Part shown: positions 32,317 through 42,075 of the stretch, in pieces
Position numbering within the stretch: position 1 is the first letter of the stretch
Layout of the letters: each line of letters starts with the position of its first letter
Assembly (NCBI RefSeq): GCF_006716425.1
Contig: NZ_VFOZ01000001.1
Span: 6,138,001 to 6,202,000, forward strand
Reading direction: 5' to 3'
From: Actinoallomurus bryophytorum
GTDB lineage: Bacteria > Actinomycetota > Actinomycetes > Streptosporangiales > Streptosporangiaceae
DNA: 64,000 nt
The notes under the pieces: model-generated
Seen by the model: the letters and a program-made list of their open reading frames with translations, nothing else
What the model was told of the DNA's origin: nothing
The model's database searches: none
Made by a program: the position numbers and the translations under genes

Positions 32317-32721
32317 TCACGATTCCACGGCCGAGCGAGGGAGGGTGGACATGTGCTGGCCCACGCGCTTGACCAGCATTGCCATCTCGTAAGCGATCAG
32401 ACCCACGTCGGCGTCGGCGCCGGCGAGTACAGCGAGACACGCGCCTGACCCGGCGGCGGTGACGAACAGGAAAGCATGGTCCATCTCGACGATCGTCTGG
32501 CGCACGGCGCCGCCGCCGAACTGACGCCCTGCGCTGCGCGCGAGGCTCTGGAAGCTGGCGGCGACCGCCGACAGGTGCTCGGCGTTCTCACGCGTGAGGC
32601 CGGCGGAAGCTCCGACCAGCAGCCCGTCACTGGACAACACGACCGCCTGGTGCACCTGGGTGACCTGGTTGACGAGATTGTCCAGCAGCCAGTTGAGTTC
32701 CCCCGCAGAACCCGCTGACAT
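32317..32721 (-). CDS. cvnB: Conservon roadblock/LC7 protein CvnB
   Basis: A 134-residue roadblock/LC7-domain protein (LNWLLDNLVNQVTQVHQAVV, then SSDGLLVGASAGL, then GSGACLAVLAGADADVGLIA). Such proteins bind small GTPases and act as regulators of their nucleotide cycle, so CvnD is the expected partner. ATG 32721 overlaps the cvnA stop (ATGA), which is why the longer upstream start is not used. Confidence 0.95.
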   Translation of the reverse strand: MSAGSAGELNWLLDNLVNQVTQVHQAVVLSSDGLLVGASAGLTRENAEHLSAVAASFQSLARSAGRQFGGGAVRQTIVEMDHAFLFVTAAGSGACLAVLAGADADVGLIAYEMAMLVKRVGQHMSTLPRSAVES

Positions 32722-35669
32722 CAGATGTCCTCCTCTTTGTGGTCGGTGCCGGTCTCCCCGGAATCCGAGCGACCGCGCAACCAACCCTTCTGGATGGAGC
32801 TCAGCATCGTGCGGAGCTCCTCGGGCGAACGCTCGCCGCTCGCGGTGTCACTCACCGGTTCGACTTCGTCGCGAAGCTGTGGCGCCAGGTTCGCCTGGCG
32901 CACACGTCGGGGTAGTGAAGGTTTACCGTTGCCGCCTTCGGGGGCGCTCGCCGGGGCTTCCTGACGCGCCGATGGGGCCGGCGCGGCCGGTGCGGCCGGT
33001 GCGGCAGGGCCGGCGGCAGAGGAGCCGTCGACGGGCTCGAAGACCGAACGACGGTCCGTGAGCGGGTCCGTGAGCGGGTCCGAGGGCGGAACGGCCGCAG
33101 GCGGCTCGCTGCTGTGACGCCGCGGCAGCGGCGGGAGCTCACCGGGCTTTTCCGCGGGCGGGATCGGCCACTGCCCGCTGTCCGGCCCGGTGGATCCGTA
33201 TCCGCTGTCGCCGCCGAACCGGCCGGGAGGCGGGTCCTGCCGGCCGGACCCGAACGAGCCCGTGTCGTACGAGCCCGTGTCATAGGACCCGGTGTCGTAG
33301 GAGTTCCGCTCGTAGCCGCCGTCGCGCGAACCGCCGCCGTGCAGGTCCGTCGCACCGGTGTCGTACGGGTCCGCCGGGCCGGTCTCGTACGGAGGCTGGC
33401 CGGTGTCGAACGAGGGAGCGGGGAACGGCCCGGTCTGGTGCGGCGCCGGCGGTGCACCCGCGTCGTACACGGGAGGGACGACGTCGTTGCGGCGCTGGGG
33501 GAGCGGCGGGCGGTCCCCGCCACCGGGCGTCAGCGGAATCGGCCCGGTGTCGCCGTTGCGGTTGCCGTACGTGGAGGGATAGGTGGAGGGCGGCCCGATG
33601 GCGCCGATGGGCACCAGGGCGTCCTCACCCCGCCGGGTCACCGCGAGCCGGCCCGAGTCCAGCTCGCCCTGGTCGCCGCTGCGTACGACGATCCCGTCGG
33701 GCAGCAGGACGATCGCGGTCGTCCCGCCGTACGGGGAGGTGCGGAGCGTGACCTGGATGGAGTGCCGCTGGGCGAGCCTGCCGACCACGAACAGGCCGAG
33801 CTGCGCGCTGTTGGACAGGTCGAAGTCCGGCGGCCGGGCCAGCTTCTCGTTCGCCTGCGCCAGGGCCGCCGGGTCCATGCTCAGCCCGCGGTCCTCGACC
33901 TCGAGTGCGAAGCCGTGGGCGACGAGCTGCCCGGCGACCTGCACGGTCGTGTCCGGCGGGGAGTAGAGCGTGGCGTTCTCGATCAGCTCGGCGAGCAGGT
34001 GGATGAGGTCGGCGACGGCCGTACCGGCGATGGCCACACGGGGCATCGCCGCCACGGTGACGCGTGCGTAGTCCTCGACCTCGGCCGCGGCGGCGCGAGC
34101 GACGTCGACCGCGGGGACCGGGTTGCGCCAGCCTCGGCCGGGCGCCTGCCCGGACAGAATGATCAGGCCTTCCGCATGGCGGCGCATGCGGGTGGCGAGG
34201 TGGTCGAGGCGGAACAGGTCGTCCAGCTCGTCCGGCTCGGAGATCCGGCGTTCCATGGTGTCGAGCAGGCTGAGCTGGCGGTGCAGCAGGGCCTGGTTAC
34301 GACGGGCCAGGTTGAGGAAGACCTCGCTGATGCTGCGGCGCAGCGCCGACTCCTCGACCGCGCCCTGGATGGCGGTACGCCGCGCGGCGTTGAACGCCTG
34401 GCCGACCTGGTCGATCTCGCGGGTGCTGAACGACAGGGGCGGCGCCTCGGCCGCGACGTCGACCTCCTCGCCGCGGCGCAGCCGGCGGATGACTCCGGGC
34501 AGGCGTTCGTTGGCGAGGTCCAGCGCGGCGCGTCGCAGGCCGGTCAGCTCGCGGATGACCGAGCGGCCGACCCACAGGGACAGGACCAGCGACGCGATGA
34601 CCGCGACCAGACCGAGGGCACCGGCCAGGACCACGCGCAGGATGATGCCGTTCGCGATCGGCTTGGCACGGTCGGCCGCCGCGGAGGTCGAGGACAGCTC
34701 GAGCCCGCGGAACCGCGTGATCACCGAGGAGATGGTCGTCTTCCACTGTGTCTGGGTCTCGGGCGTGATCTGCTTGTCGACCGGCGTCGTGGTCGCGGCG
34801 CCGCCCATGCCGCCCATGGCGTTCGGCTTGGGAGCCGCCGTGGGCATGTGGTCGGTGAAGCGGTTCTCCAGCGACTGCAGGCGGTTGAACTCCGGCGTGG
34901 AGATGATCCGCTGGTAGAAAGTGCGGTCGTCGGGGCGCAGGTCGGGCAGCAGGTCGGCGTAGAGGCTTCGCTGGGTGCCGACGAGCTTGGTGAACTGCAC
35001 GTGCTCGGCGAAGTTGAGCCGCCCGGCCGCGAGTGCGCCCGACAGCAGGGCGTCCTCCTGCGACAGCACCTCGCGGGCGCGGGCCAGGTCGACCTGGGTA
35101 CCCGCGTCCTTGGTCACCTCGGGGTCGCTCAGGGTCGCCAGAGAGGCCTGCAGCTGGTTCACCGTGGTGATGATCGTGGTATAGCGCGTGAAGGTCTGTG
35201 ACCGGGTCACGCCGGCGGCGTCGACCGCCTTGCGCCTGGCCGGAAGGTTGTCCAGGTACTGCAGGATCTCCTTGGTCCACTCCCGCGCCTGGGGGCTGAT
35301 GACCTTCTGGGTGCTCTGGTCGACCGCCAGCCGGCGGAACTGCTCCGCCTGCCGGTCGGTGACGAGACGTCCCGACTCCATGGCCGCCCGGTCGCCGTCG
35401 GCCTTGCTGCCGAGGAAGACCAGCGACAGCCGGCGTTCCTGTTCGAGCGCGCTGCCGAGGGCTCCGGAGGGATATCCGAGGTGGTCTTGAATGGCGTTCA
35501 CATGTCGCAGGTTCAGGCCGTCGCCGAGGGTGATGCTCGCCGCGAACGCCCACAACGTGCTCAGTGACACGAGGGGCACGATCAGCAGCAGAATGATCTT
35601 GAAGCGAACTGACCGGAAGACGCGGCCGGCCTGGAAGCGTGACGGCCGCTGACTGACATCTGATCCCAC
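32721..35669 (-). CDS. cvnA: Conservon sensor histidine kinase-like protein CvnA
   Basis: A 982-residue membrane sensor. Two helices bracket an extracellular nitrate/nitrite-sensing (NIT)-like helical domain (about residues 55-330). A HAMP-type segment follows (LTGLRRAALDLANERLPGVI). Next come a long helical region with ALLHRQLSLLDTMERRI and an ATPase domain (LAELIENATLYSPPDTTVQV, then DRGLSMDP, then GLGLFV-like QLGLFVVGRLA). The C-terminal 300 residues are disordered, with tandem SYDTG repeats. ATG is absent. GTG 35669 is chosen because AAGGA lies 7 nt before it. A GTG seven codons upstream lacks this site. No P450 (cvnE) gene follows the conservon. Confidence 0.93.
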   Translation of the reverse strand: MGSDVSQRPSRFQAGRVFRSVRFKIILLLIVPLVSLSTLWAFAASITLGDGLNLRHVNAIQDHLGYPSGALGSALEQERRLSLVFLGSKADGDRAAMESGRLVTDRQAEQFRRLAVDQSTQKVISPQAREWTKEILQYLDNLPARRKAVDAAGVTRSQTFTRYTTIITTVNQLQASLATLSDPEVTKDAGTQVDLARAREVLSQEDALLSGALAAGRLNFAEHVQFTKLVGTQRSLYADLLPDLRPDDRTFYQRIISTPEFNRLQSLENRFTDHMPTAAPKPNAMGGMGGAATTTPVDKQITPETQTQWKTTISSVITRFRGLELSSTSAAADRAKPIANGIILRVVLAGALGLVAVIASLVLSLWVGRSVIRELTGLRRAALDLANERLPGVIRRLRRGEEVDVAAEAPPLSFSTREIDQVGQAFNAARRTAIQGAVEESALRRSISEVFLNLARRNQALLHRQLSLLDTMERRISEPDELDDLFRLDHLATRMRRHAEGLIILSGQAPGRGWRNPVPAVDVARAAAAEVEDYARVTVAAMPRVAIAGTAVADLIHLLAELIENATLYSPPDTTVQVAGQLVAHGFALEVEDRGLSMDPAALAQANEKLARPPDFDLSNSAQLGLFVVGRLAQRHSIQVTLRTSPYGGTTAIVLLPDGIVVRSGDQGELDSGRLAVTRRGEDALVPIGAIGPPSTYPSTYGNRNGDTGPIPLTPGGGDRPPLPQRRNDVVPPVYDAGAPPAPHQTGPFPAPSFDTGQPPYETGPADPYDTGATDLHGGGSRDGGYERNSYDTGSYDTGSYDTGSFGSGRQDPPPGRFGGDSGYGSTGPDSGQWPIPPAEKPGELPPLPRRHSSEPPAAVPPSDPLTDPLTDRRSVFEPVDGSSAAGPAAPAAPAAPAPSARQEAPASAPEGGNGKPSLPRRVRQANLAPQLRDEVEPVSDTASGERSPEELRTMLSSIQKGWLRGRSDSGETGTDHKEEDI

Positions 35670-35879
35670 TCGACGGTCCTTTGATTGCACCGCGACAGGC
35701 TCGACTTTCAGTTAGACGGAGGGGGACACCGATGGTACGGATGAGACACCCGAGCGAATGCGCAGGACTCTACTACGCACGGCTCTGACGCCTGACCATG
35801 TCCGTAAATATCGACCTAACGAGCGCTTGCCACCTCGGTCGATGCCGTCCACTTGCAGGTCAGATATTGCCTGGTAGTG

Positions 35880-35894
35880 CCCCCTGTAAGGGGG
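35880..35894. promoter_or_regulatory. Palindrome in the cvn/CbiX divergent region
   Basis: A perfect 6-3-6 inverted repeat, CCCCCT-GTA-AGGGGG, lies in the 316-bp gap between cvnA and the CbiX-like gene. It is a candidate binding site. A TAGAGT box on the minus strand (35767-35772) may be the cvn -10. Otherwise the gap holds nothing recognisable. Confidence 0.35.
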
Positions 35895-35971
35895 TGTGAG
35901 CCTGCGGCCGGCCCGAGACACAAATATCGGACGATCGATCACAAGGGCCCCACGGGCCTGCCCAGCACCTC

Positions 35972-35977
35972 TAGACT
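35972..35977 (+). promoter_or_regulatory. -10 box (TAGACT) for a leaderless start
   Basis: TAGACT ends 8 nt before GTG 35986, and no ribosome-binding site is present. This fixes the start of the CbiX-like gene and probably drives the whole polyamine-type operon. Confidence 0.55.
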
Positions 35978-35985
35978 CCGCCATC

Positions 35986-36816
35986 GTGATCTATGACGAC
36001 CAGCCCCCGGAGACGCTCCCCGTGCGCGGGCGTTCTTCGTTGCCCAGCGGGCGACACCGCCGGCCGGCGTCCGCCGATCTTCCGCCGGACGCTCCCGTCC
36101 TCGTGCTGGCGGTCCCCGGTGAGAAACCGGACGTCGCCGACGAGATCGCCTCACTCACCCGTGCGGCGCGTAGCGAAGGCGAACTCGACGTCCGGGTCGC
36201 CCCCCTCGCCGGCTCCACGTTCACCGACGTGCTGCGCGGACTGCCCGATGACCGTTCCGCCGTGGTGGTGCCGCTGATCACGGGCCCGAACCCGCGCGTG
36301 TACCACGCCATCCACACCGGCCTGGACGAGGTAGGTGTGAAGGCCATCGTCACCGACCCGCTCGGCCCGCACCCCCTGCTCGCCGAGGCCCTGCACGTAC
36401 GGCTCGCCGACGCCGGCCTGGCGCGCGCGGACCGTATCCGTCAGTTCAGCATCGGCGCGGCCGTCGACGGCGTGATCGTCGCCGCGGTCGGCGGCGTCGA
36501 GGCGGCGCGTGAGGCCGACATGACGGCGGTCCTGCTGGCCGCCCGGCTCGCCGTCCCGGTGGTGGCCGCCGCGCTCGACGGCCAGCCGACGGTGGCCGAC
36601 GCCGTCGGGCGCCTGCGTGAGTCCGGCGGACAGCGGATCGCGGTGGCGCCCTACGTGATCGGTCCGGAGCTCGACCACGCGCAGCTCGCCAAGCTCGCCT
36701 CCGAGGCCGGCCTCGGATGCGGTGCGCCGCTCGGCGCGCACAGCTCGGTGATCCGGCTCATCAACCTCCGCTACGAAGTGGCCATGGAAGCGACCATGGA
36801 CGAGGGAACGTCATGA
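35986..36816 (+). CDS. CbiX/SirB-like sirohydrochlorin chelatase-family protein
   Basis: A 276-residue protein made of two alpha/beta halves resembling the CbiX/SirB fold (VLVLAVPGEKPDVADEIASL, then AVVVPLITGPNPRVYHAIHT). The second half has VDGVIVAAVGGVEAAREADM. In SirB a His pair holds the metal before insertion into sirohydrochlorin. Here the corresponding first motif reads VPGEKP and lacks the usual H(G)S start, so catalysis is doubtful. Its TGA overlaps the ATG of a polyamine-type binding protein (ATGA). The pairing with a transporter suggests a regulatory or metal-related role (speculative). Confidence 0.75.
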   Translation: MIYDDQPPETLPVRGRSSLPSGRHRRPASADLPPDAPVLVLAVPGEKPDVADEIASLTRAARSEGELDVRVAPLAGSTFTDVLRGLPDDRSAVVVPLITGPNPRVYHAIHTGLDEVGVKAIVTDPLGPHPLLAEALHVRLADAGLARADRIRQFSIGAAVDGVIVAAVGGVEAAREADMTAVLLAARLAVPVVAAALDGQPTVADAVGRLRESGGQRIAVAPYVIGPELDHAQLAKLASEAGLGCGAPLGAHSSVIRLINLRYEVAMEATMDEGTS

Positions 36817-37985
36817 GACTGATGAGGCTGGTCAGCGCGGCCGCACTCGTACTGGCCGTCGGCGCCTGCGGCGCCGGCGGGAGCACCGGCAAGCAGGCGG
36901 CCGCGCCGCACCTCACCGCCCAGCAGGAGATCGGGGCGTCCGAGGGCCGCCTCAACCTCGTCATCTGGGCGGGGTACGCCGAGGACGGCTCGACCGACAA
37001 GAGCGTCGACTGGGTCCACGCCTTCGAGCGCAAGACCGGCTGCCAGGTCAACGCGAAGGTGGCCGACACCTCGGACTCGATGGTCGCGCTGATGAACTCC
37101 GGCCAGTACGACGGCGTCTCGGCCTCCGGCGACGCGTCGCTGCGGCTCATCTACAGCGGCACGGTCGCCCCGGTGAACACCAACCTGCTGCGCAACTACG
37201 CCGACGTCGCGCCGTACCTGCGGGACCAGCCGTACAACTCGGTCAAGGGCCAGATGTACGGCATGCCGCACGGCTATGGCGCGAACTACCTCACGTACCG
37301 CACGGACAAGATCCCGCAGAAGCCCACCTCGTGGAGCATCGTGTGGGACAAGAACTCACCGGCCGCCGACCACGTCGTCGACTACGACTCGCCGATCTAC
37401 ATCGCCGACGCCGCGCTCTACCTCAAGGCGCACCGGCCCGACCTGAAGATCACCGACGTGTACGAGCTGACGCAGGAGCAGTTCGACGCCGCGGTCGACC
37501 TGCTGAAGCAGCAGCGCCCCAACATCAACCAGTACTGGTCGAACTACCTGGATGAGATCCAGTCGTTCAAGGCGGGTGACAACTACGCGGGGACCGCGTG
37601 GCAGGTGACCGCCAACCTGGCGAAGTCCGAGGGCGCGCCGGTCGCCACGACGATCCCGGAAGAGGGCGCCACCGGCTGGTCGGACACCTGGATGATCGCT
37701 ACCCGGGCGGAACACCCCAACTGCATGTACAAGTGGATGAACTGGATTAGTGCGCCGAAGATTCAGGCGGCGGTGGCCCAGTGGTTCGGCGAAGCGCCGG
37801 CGAATCCTAAAGCATGCCAGTACGCCGCGAAGGGCTTCTGTTCAGATTTCCACGTCGGCGACGTCGATTTTTACCGTCGCTTGGCTTTCTGGAAGACTCC
37901 GGTCGCGGACTGCGGTGACTCGCGCGGCGCCGTCTGTGTGGACTATTCCAAATGGACCGAGCTCTGGTCGCAGATCAAGGGTTGA
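36813..37985 (+). CDS. Polyamine-type ABC transporter substrate-binding lipoprotein (PotD/YdcS-like), copy 1
   Basis: A 390-residue lipoprotein. The signal peptide ends in the lipobox AVGAC, with lipidated Cys19. The family-1 binding fold follows ([20 protein letters not shown], then [20 protein letters not shown], then [20 protein letters not shown]). Paired cysteines near the C-terminus ([10 protein letters not shown], then [15 protein letters not shown]) probably form disulfides. It should bind a polyamine-like cation. The start overlaps the CbiX-like stop. A close paralogue lies three kilobases downstream in the same operon, which is unusual. Confidence 0.92.
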   Translation: MRLMRLVSAAALVLAVGACGAGGSTGKQAAAPHLTAQQEIGASEGRLNLVIWAGYAEDGSTDKSVDWVHAFERKTGCQVNAKVADTSDSMVALMNSGQYDGVSASGDASLRLIYSGTVAPVNTNLLRNYADVAPYLRDQPYNSVKGQMYGMPHGYGANYLTYRTDKIPQKPTSWSIVWDKNSPAADHVVDYDSPIYIADAALYLKAHRPDLKITDVYELTQEQFDAAVDLLKQQRPNINQYWSNYLDEIQSFKAGDNYAGTAWQVTANLAKSEGAPVATTIPEEGATGWSDTWMIATRAEHPNCMYKWMNWISAPKIQAAVAQWFGEAPANPKACQYAAKGFCSDFHVGDVDFYRRLAFWKTPVADCGDSRGAVCVDYSKWTELWSQIKG

Positions 37986-37986
37986 A

Positions 37987-39045
37987 ATGAAGACTGACGA
38001 GAGCGGCGACGTGACGTCCGCCGTGAGCCTGCGCGGTGTGCGCAAGACCTTCGGTGACGTCACCGCCGTGGACGGCGTGGACCTCGATGTCCGCGACGGA
38101 GAGTTCTTCGCGATGCTCGGCCCGTCCGGCTCCGGCAAGACGACGGTGCTGCGGATGATCGCGGGCTTCGAGACGCCCACCGCGGGCCGGGTCCACCTCG
38201 GCGGTCGCGATGTCACCAGGCAGGCGCCGTTCGACCGCGACGTCAACACGGTCTTCCAGGACTACGCGCTGTTCCCGCACATGAACGTCCTGGCCAACGT
38301 GGAGTACGGCCTCAAGGTCAAGAAGGTCGGTGCGAAAGAACGCCGCGAACGCGCGCTGCGGGCCCTGGAGACCGTGCGCCTCGAAGGCTTCGAGAAGCGC
38401 AGGCCCGGCCAGCTGTCCGGTGGGCAGCGCCAGCGCGTCGCGCTCGCCCGCGCGCTGGTCAACCGGCCCAAGGTGCTCCTGCTGGACGAACCACTGGGCG
38501 CCCTCGACCTCAAGCTCCGCGAGGAGATGCAGGTCGAGCTGAAGGCCATCCAGCGCCAGATCGGCATCACGTTCCTGTTCGTCACGCACGACCAGGAAGA
38601 GGCGCTCACGATGAGCGACCGGATCGCGGTGTTCAACGCGGGACGGATCGAGCAGATCGGGACGCCCGCGGAGGTGTACGAGCAGCCCGCCTCGGCGTTC
38701 GTGGCCGGGTTCGTCGGCACCTCCAACCTCATCGAGGGCGATGCGGCCCTCTCCATTCTCGGCCGGAAGGGCGTCTACAGCGTCCGTCCGGAAAAGCTTC
38801 GCGTCGACACAGAACTCGACGCGGAACTGCCCGAAGGCGACCACTCCGCGACCGGTACGGTCGCGGAGGTCGTCTACGCGGGGGCGGCCACCCGATTCGT
38901 CGTGGACCTCGACGCGGGTGGCCGGCTGGTGGCCATGCAGCAGAACCTGCAGGCCTCCTCGATGGACGTGCTCAAGCTGCGCGACGCCCGGGTCAGGCTC
39001 GCATGGCGGCGGGAGCACGAGTTCTCCATCACCGGTCCGATGTGA
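37987..39045 (+). CDS. Polyamine-type ABC transporter ATPase (PotA-like)
   Basis: A 352-residue importer ATPase. The nucleotide-binding domain has Walker [10 protein letters not shown] (about 42-50), the Q-loop in [20 protein letters not shown], the signature [15 protein letters not shown], Walker [13 protein letters not shown] and switch His in [11 protein letters not shown]. The C-terminal OB-fold (TOBE) domain ([11 protein letters not shown], then [15 protein letters not shown]) is typical of PotA-like ATPases. It starts one base after the binding-protein stop, with AAGG about 10 nt upstream. It energises the PotB/PotC-like permeases encoded 1.3 kb downstream. Confidence 0.95.
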   Translation: MKTDESGDVTSAVSLRGVRKTFGDVTAVDGVDLDVRDGEFFAMLGPSGSGKTTVLRMIAGFETPTAGRVHLGGRDVTRQAPFDRDVNTVFQDYALFPHMNVLANVEYGLKVKKVGAKERRERALRALETVRLEGFEKRRPGQLSGGQRQRVALARALVNRPKVLLLDEPLGALDLKLREEMQVELKAIQRQIGITFLFVTHDQEEALTMSDRIAVFNAGRIEQIGTPAEVYEQPASAFVAGFVGTSNLIEGDAALSILGRKGVYSVRPEKLRVDTELDAELPEGDHSATGTVAEVVYAGAATRFVVDLDAGGRLVAMQQNLQASSMDVLKLRDARVRLAWRREHEFSITGPM

Positions 39046-39060
39046 CCCTGATGTGACATC

Positions 39061-39077
39061 GCCGATCCCTGATCGGC
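39061..39077 (+). terminator. Hairpin between the ATPase and second binding-protein genes
   Basis: A perfect 7-bp stem, GCCGATC/GATCGGC, with a CCT loop lies 15 bp after the ATPase stop. It probably attenuates or processes the operon message, so the second binding protein may be expressed at a different level. Confidence 0.45.
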
Positions 39078-39155
39078 CGACCGTCACGCCGCGGTCCCCT
39101 CATCGCGGTGTTCACCGGAAATCCCTCATATGAACCCCATCTGATCGGAGTCCCC

Positions 39156-40361
39156 ATGCGGTCCACGCGCCTCGCGCTCGTCGCGATGGCAGCCGTCTCG
39201 CTGCTGGCCGCCGGTTGCGGCGACAACAGCAGTAGCTCCAAAGGCGGCGGCGTATCCGAAGCCGGCTTCACACCACCGAAGATGTCCGCGATGCAGACCC
39301 TCGGCACAGGCGAGGGCCAGGTCAACCTCGTGGCCTGGGCCGGATACGCCGAAGACGGCTCGAACGACAAGTCGGTCGACTGGGTCCACCCGTTCGAGAA
39401 GGCGACCGGGTGCAAGGTCAACACCAAGATCGCCGGTACGTCCGACGAGATGGTCACCCTGATGAAGACCGGCGAGTACGACGCCGTGTCGGCCTCGGGT
39501 GACGCCTCGCTGCGGCTCATCGCCGGCGGCTCGGTCGCGCCGGTCAACACCGACCTCGTCCCGAACTACAAGGACGTGTTCCCGGACCTGAAGATGAAGC
39601 CGTGGAACTCCGTCAACGGAGTCGCGTACGGCATCCCGCACGGCCGGGGCGCCAACCTGCTGATGTGGCGCACGGACAAGGTCAAGCCGGCTCCGACCTC
39701 CTGGGGCGCGGTGTTCGACCCGAACTCCCCGTACAAGGGTCACATCACCGCGTACGACTCTCCGATCTACATCGCCGACGCGGCGCTGTACCTGTCCGCG
39801 ACCCAGCCTGCCCTGGGCATCAAGGACCCGTACGCGCTGGACCAGAAGCAGTTCGACGCCTCGGTCAACCTGCTCAAGCAGCAGAAGGCCAACATCGGCG
39901 AGTACTGGTCGGACTACCTGAAGTCCCAGCAGTCCTTCAAGAACGGTGACACGGTGCTCGGCACGACCTGGCAGGTGATCGCGAACGGTCTGGCCGCCGA
40001 CAAGGCGCCGGTCCAGACGATCCTGCCCTCGGAGGGCTCGACCGGCTGGTCGGACACCTGGATGGTCGCCGCCAAGGCCAAGCACCCGAACTGCGCGTAC
40101 AAGTGGATGGACTGGATCATCTCGCCGAAGGCGAACGCCCAGGTCGCCGAGTGGTTCGGTGAGGCGCCGTCCAACAGCAAGGCGTGCGCGCTGACCAGCG
40201 ACAAGAAGTTCTGCGACACCTACCACGCGGCGGACGAACCGTACTGGGCCAAGGTCCACTACTGGAACACGCCGATCTCACAGTGCCTCGACGGCCGCAA
40301 GAACGTCCAGTGCGTCGACTACGCCAAGTGGACGCAGGCCTGGACACAGATCAAGGGCTGA
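39156..40361 (+). CDS. Polyamine-type ABC transporter substrate-binding lipoprotein (PotD/YdcS-like), copy 2
   Basis: A 401-residue lipoprotein paralogous to the copy at 36813. It has the lipobox LLAAGC, then [60 protein letters not shown] and [20 protein letters not shown]. The C-terminal cysteine pairs are kept (ACALTSDKKFC, then SQCLDGRKNVQCVDY). GGAG precedes ATG 39156, and the longer frame upstream is not used. The two copies share most binding-site motifs but differ at several positions ([11 protein letters not shown] against HGRGANLLMWR), so they may bind different polyamines. Confidence 0.92.
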   Translation: MRSTRLALVAMAAVSLLAAGCGDNSSSSKGGGVSEAGFTPPKMSAMQTLGTGEGQVNLVAWAGYAEDGSNDKSVDWVHPFEKATGCKVNTKIAGTSDEMVTLMKTGEYDAVSASGDASLRLIAGGSVAPVNTDLVPNYKDVFPDLKMKPWNSVNGVAYGIPHGRGANLLMWRTDKVKPAPTSWGAVFDPNSPYKGHITAYDSPIYIADAALYLSATQPALGIKDPYALDQKQFDASVNLLKQQKANIGEYWSDYLKSQQSFKNGDTVLGTTWQVIANGLAADKAPVQTILPSEGSTGWSDTWMVAAKAKHPNCAYKWMDWIISPKANAQVAEWFGEAPSNSKACALTSDKKFCDTYHAADEPYWAKVHYWNTPISQCLDGRKNVQCVDYAKWTQAWTQIKG

Positions 40362-41251
40362 TGACTGTTTCCGCCTCACCCGGCGGGCCGGTTCGCCGGC
40401 TCGCCGGGCTGCTCCACCGACGGCCCTCCCTCCGGCTCGCCGGACTGCTGACCGCGCCGTTGCTGTGGCTCGTCGTTGCCTACCTCGGCTCACTGGGCGC
40501 GCTGTTCGTCACCGCGTTCTGGACCACGAACGAGTTCACCGGCGACGTGGTGAAGGTCTTCGACCTGGGCAACTTCCAGGACCTGGTGAACCAGAGCGTC
40601 TACCGGACCATCACCATCCGCAGTGTCGGGGTCGCGGTGGCCGTGACGGTCATCGACAGCCTGGTGGCCTTCCCGATGGCGTTCTACATGGCCAAGGTCG
40701 CCTCACCACGGGCGCAACGCTGGCTGGTCATCGCCGTGCTGACGCCGCTCTGGGCGGGTTACCTGGTCAAGGCCTACGCCTGGCGGATCATGTTCTCCGG
40801 CTCCGGCGTGCTCGACTGGTTCCTCAGCCCCGTCGGTGGCCACGGCCCCGGGTACGGCCTGCCGGCCACGATCGTGACCCTGGCCTATCTGTGGCTGCCT
40901 TACATGATCCTGCCCGTCTACGCGGGACTCGAGCGCCTGCCGAACTCCATGCTGGACGCCGCGGGCGACCTCGGCGCTCACTCCTTCCGAACCTTCCGCA
41001 CGGTCATCTGGCCGCTGGTCTTCCCGGCGGTCGTCGCGGGCTCGATCTTCACGTTCTCGCTGTCCCTCGGCGACTACATCGCGGTGAAGATCGTCGGTGG
41101 CCGGAGCCAGCTGATCGGCAACGTGGTCTACGACAACGTCGGCACGGCGAACAACCTGCCGTTCGCCGCCGCCGTCGCGACCGTCCCGGTGGCGATCATG
41201 GTCATCTACCTGCTCGCGGTCCGCCGCACCGGGGCTCTGGAGAACCTATGA
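40361..41251 (+). CDS. Polyamine-type ABC transporter permease (PotB-like)
   Basis: A 296-residue inner-membrane permease with six predicted helices. The first is LLTAPLLWLVVAYLGSLGAL and the last VATVPVAIMVIYLLAV. The EAA loop reads MLDAAGDLGAHSFRTFRTVI at about residue 200, where the ATPase docks. The start ATG shares one base with the upstream stop (TGATG), and the end overlaps the next gene (ATGA). The tight coupling indicates a fixed ratio of PotB-like and PotC-like subunits. Confidence 0.94.
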   Translation: MTVSASPGGPVRRLAGLLHRRPSLRLAGLLTAPLLWLVVAYLGSLGALFVTAFWTTNEFTGDVVKVFDLGNFQDLVNQSVYRTITIRSVGVAVAVTVIDSLVAFPMAFYMAKVASPRAQRWLVIAVLTPLWAGYLVKAYAWRIMFSGSGVLDWFLSPVGGHGPGYGLPATIVTLAYLWLPYMILPVYAGLERLPNSMLDAAGDLGAHSFRTFRTVIWPLVFPAVVAGSIFTFSLSLGDYIAVKIVGGRSQLIGNVVYDNVGTANNLPFAAAVATVPVAIMVIYLLAVRRTGALENL

Positions 41252-42054
41252 CTCTCTCGAGAGGGACCCGCGTCGCGTTGCGCGTGGCGATGATCGTCGG
41301 GCTCGCGGTCATCTACGTGCCGCTGTTCGTCGTGCTGATCAACTCCTTCAACGCCGACAAGACGTTCGCGTGGCCGCCGACGCATCTGACCGGTGAGTGG
41401 TGGACGCGCGCCTGGCAGAACGGTGGCGTACGCGGTGCGCTGTGGACCTCGGTCAAGGCCGGGATCGGCGCCACCGTGGTCGCCTCCGTGCTGGGGACGA
41501 TGGCGGCGTTCGCCGTGCAGCGATACCGGTTCTTCGGCCGCGAGACCGTGTCGCTGCTGGTGATCCTGCCGATCGCGCTGCCCGGCATCGTGACCGGTAT
41601 CGCGCTGAACAACGCCTTCCGCACGGTGCTGTCGCCGTTCGGGATCCAGCTCGGGCTGTTCACCGTCGTGGTCGGGCACGCGACCTTCTGCATCGTGACG
41701 ATCTACAACAACGTCCTGGCCCGGCTGCGGCGCATGGGGACGAACGTCGAGGAGGCCTCGGCCGACCTCGGTGCCGACACGTTCCAGACGTTCAGGTACG
41801 TTACGTTTCCGCTGCTCCGCTCCGCGCTGCTGGCCGGTGGCCTGCTGTCGTTCGCGCTGTCGTTCGACGAGATCATCGTCACCACCTTCACGTCCGGCGC
41901 GGGCGTGGAGACGCTGCCCATCTGGATCTTCAACAACCTGTTCCGGCCCAACCAGGCACCGATCGTCAACGTGGTGGCCGCCGCGCTCATCGTGGCTTCG
42001 GTCGTACCCGTCTACCTCGCCCAGCGCATCTCCGGAGACACCCGCGCCATCTAG
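41248..42054 (+). CDS. Polyamine-type ABC transporter permease (PotC-like)
   Basis: A 268-residue permease and partner of the PotB-like subunit. The helices begin with MIVGLAVIYVPLFVVLINSF. The family motif INSFNADKTFAWPPTHLTGEWW lies after the first helix. The EAA loop is NVEEASADLGADTFQTFRYV at about residue 170. Length is typical of PotC. Translation should be coupled to the preceding gene through an ATGA overlap. It completes the transporter: one ATPase, two permeases and two binding proteins. Confidence 0.94.
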   Translation: MTLSRGTRVALRVAMIVGLAVIYVPLFVVLINSFNADKTFAWPPTHLTGEWWTRAWQNGGVRGALWTSVKAGIGATVVASVLGTMAAFAVQRYRFFGRETVSLLVILPIALPGIVTGIALNNAFRTVLSPFGIQLGLFTVVVGHATFCIVTIYNNVLARLRRMGTNVEEASADLGADTFQTFRYVTFPLLRSALLAGGLLSFALSFDEIIVTTFTSGAGVETLPIWIFNNLFRPNQAPIVNVVAAALIVASVVPVYLAQRISGDTRAI

Positions 42055-42075
42055 GCCACCCCAAGGGAGGACGCA

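Noticed and set aside
33114-35201. A 695-codon plus-strand frame antisense to cvnA.
   Set aside because: CvnA is a clear family member, and the antisense frame is an Arg/Gly/Val-rich shadow of its codon bias.
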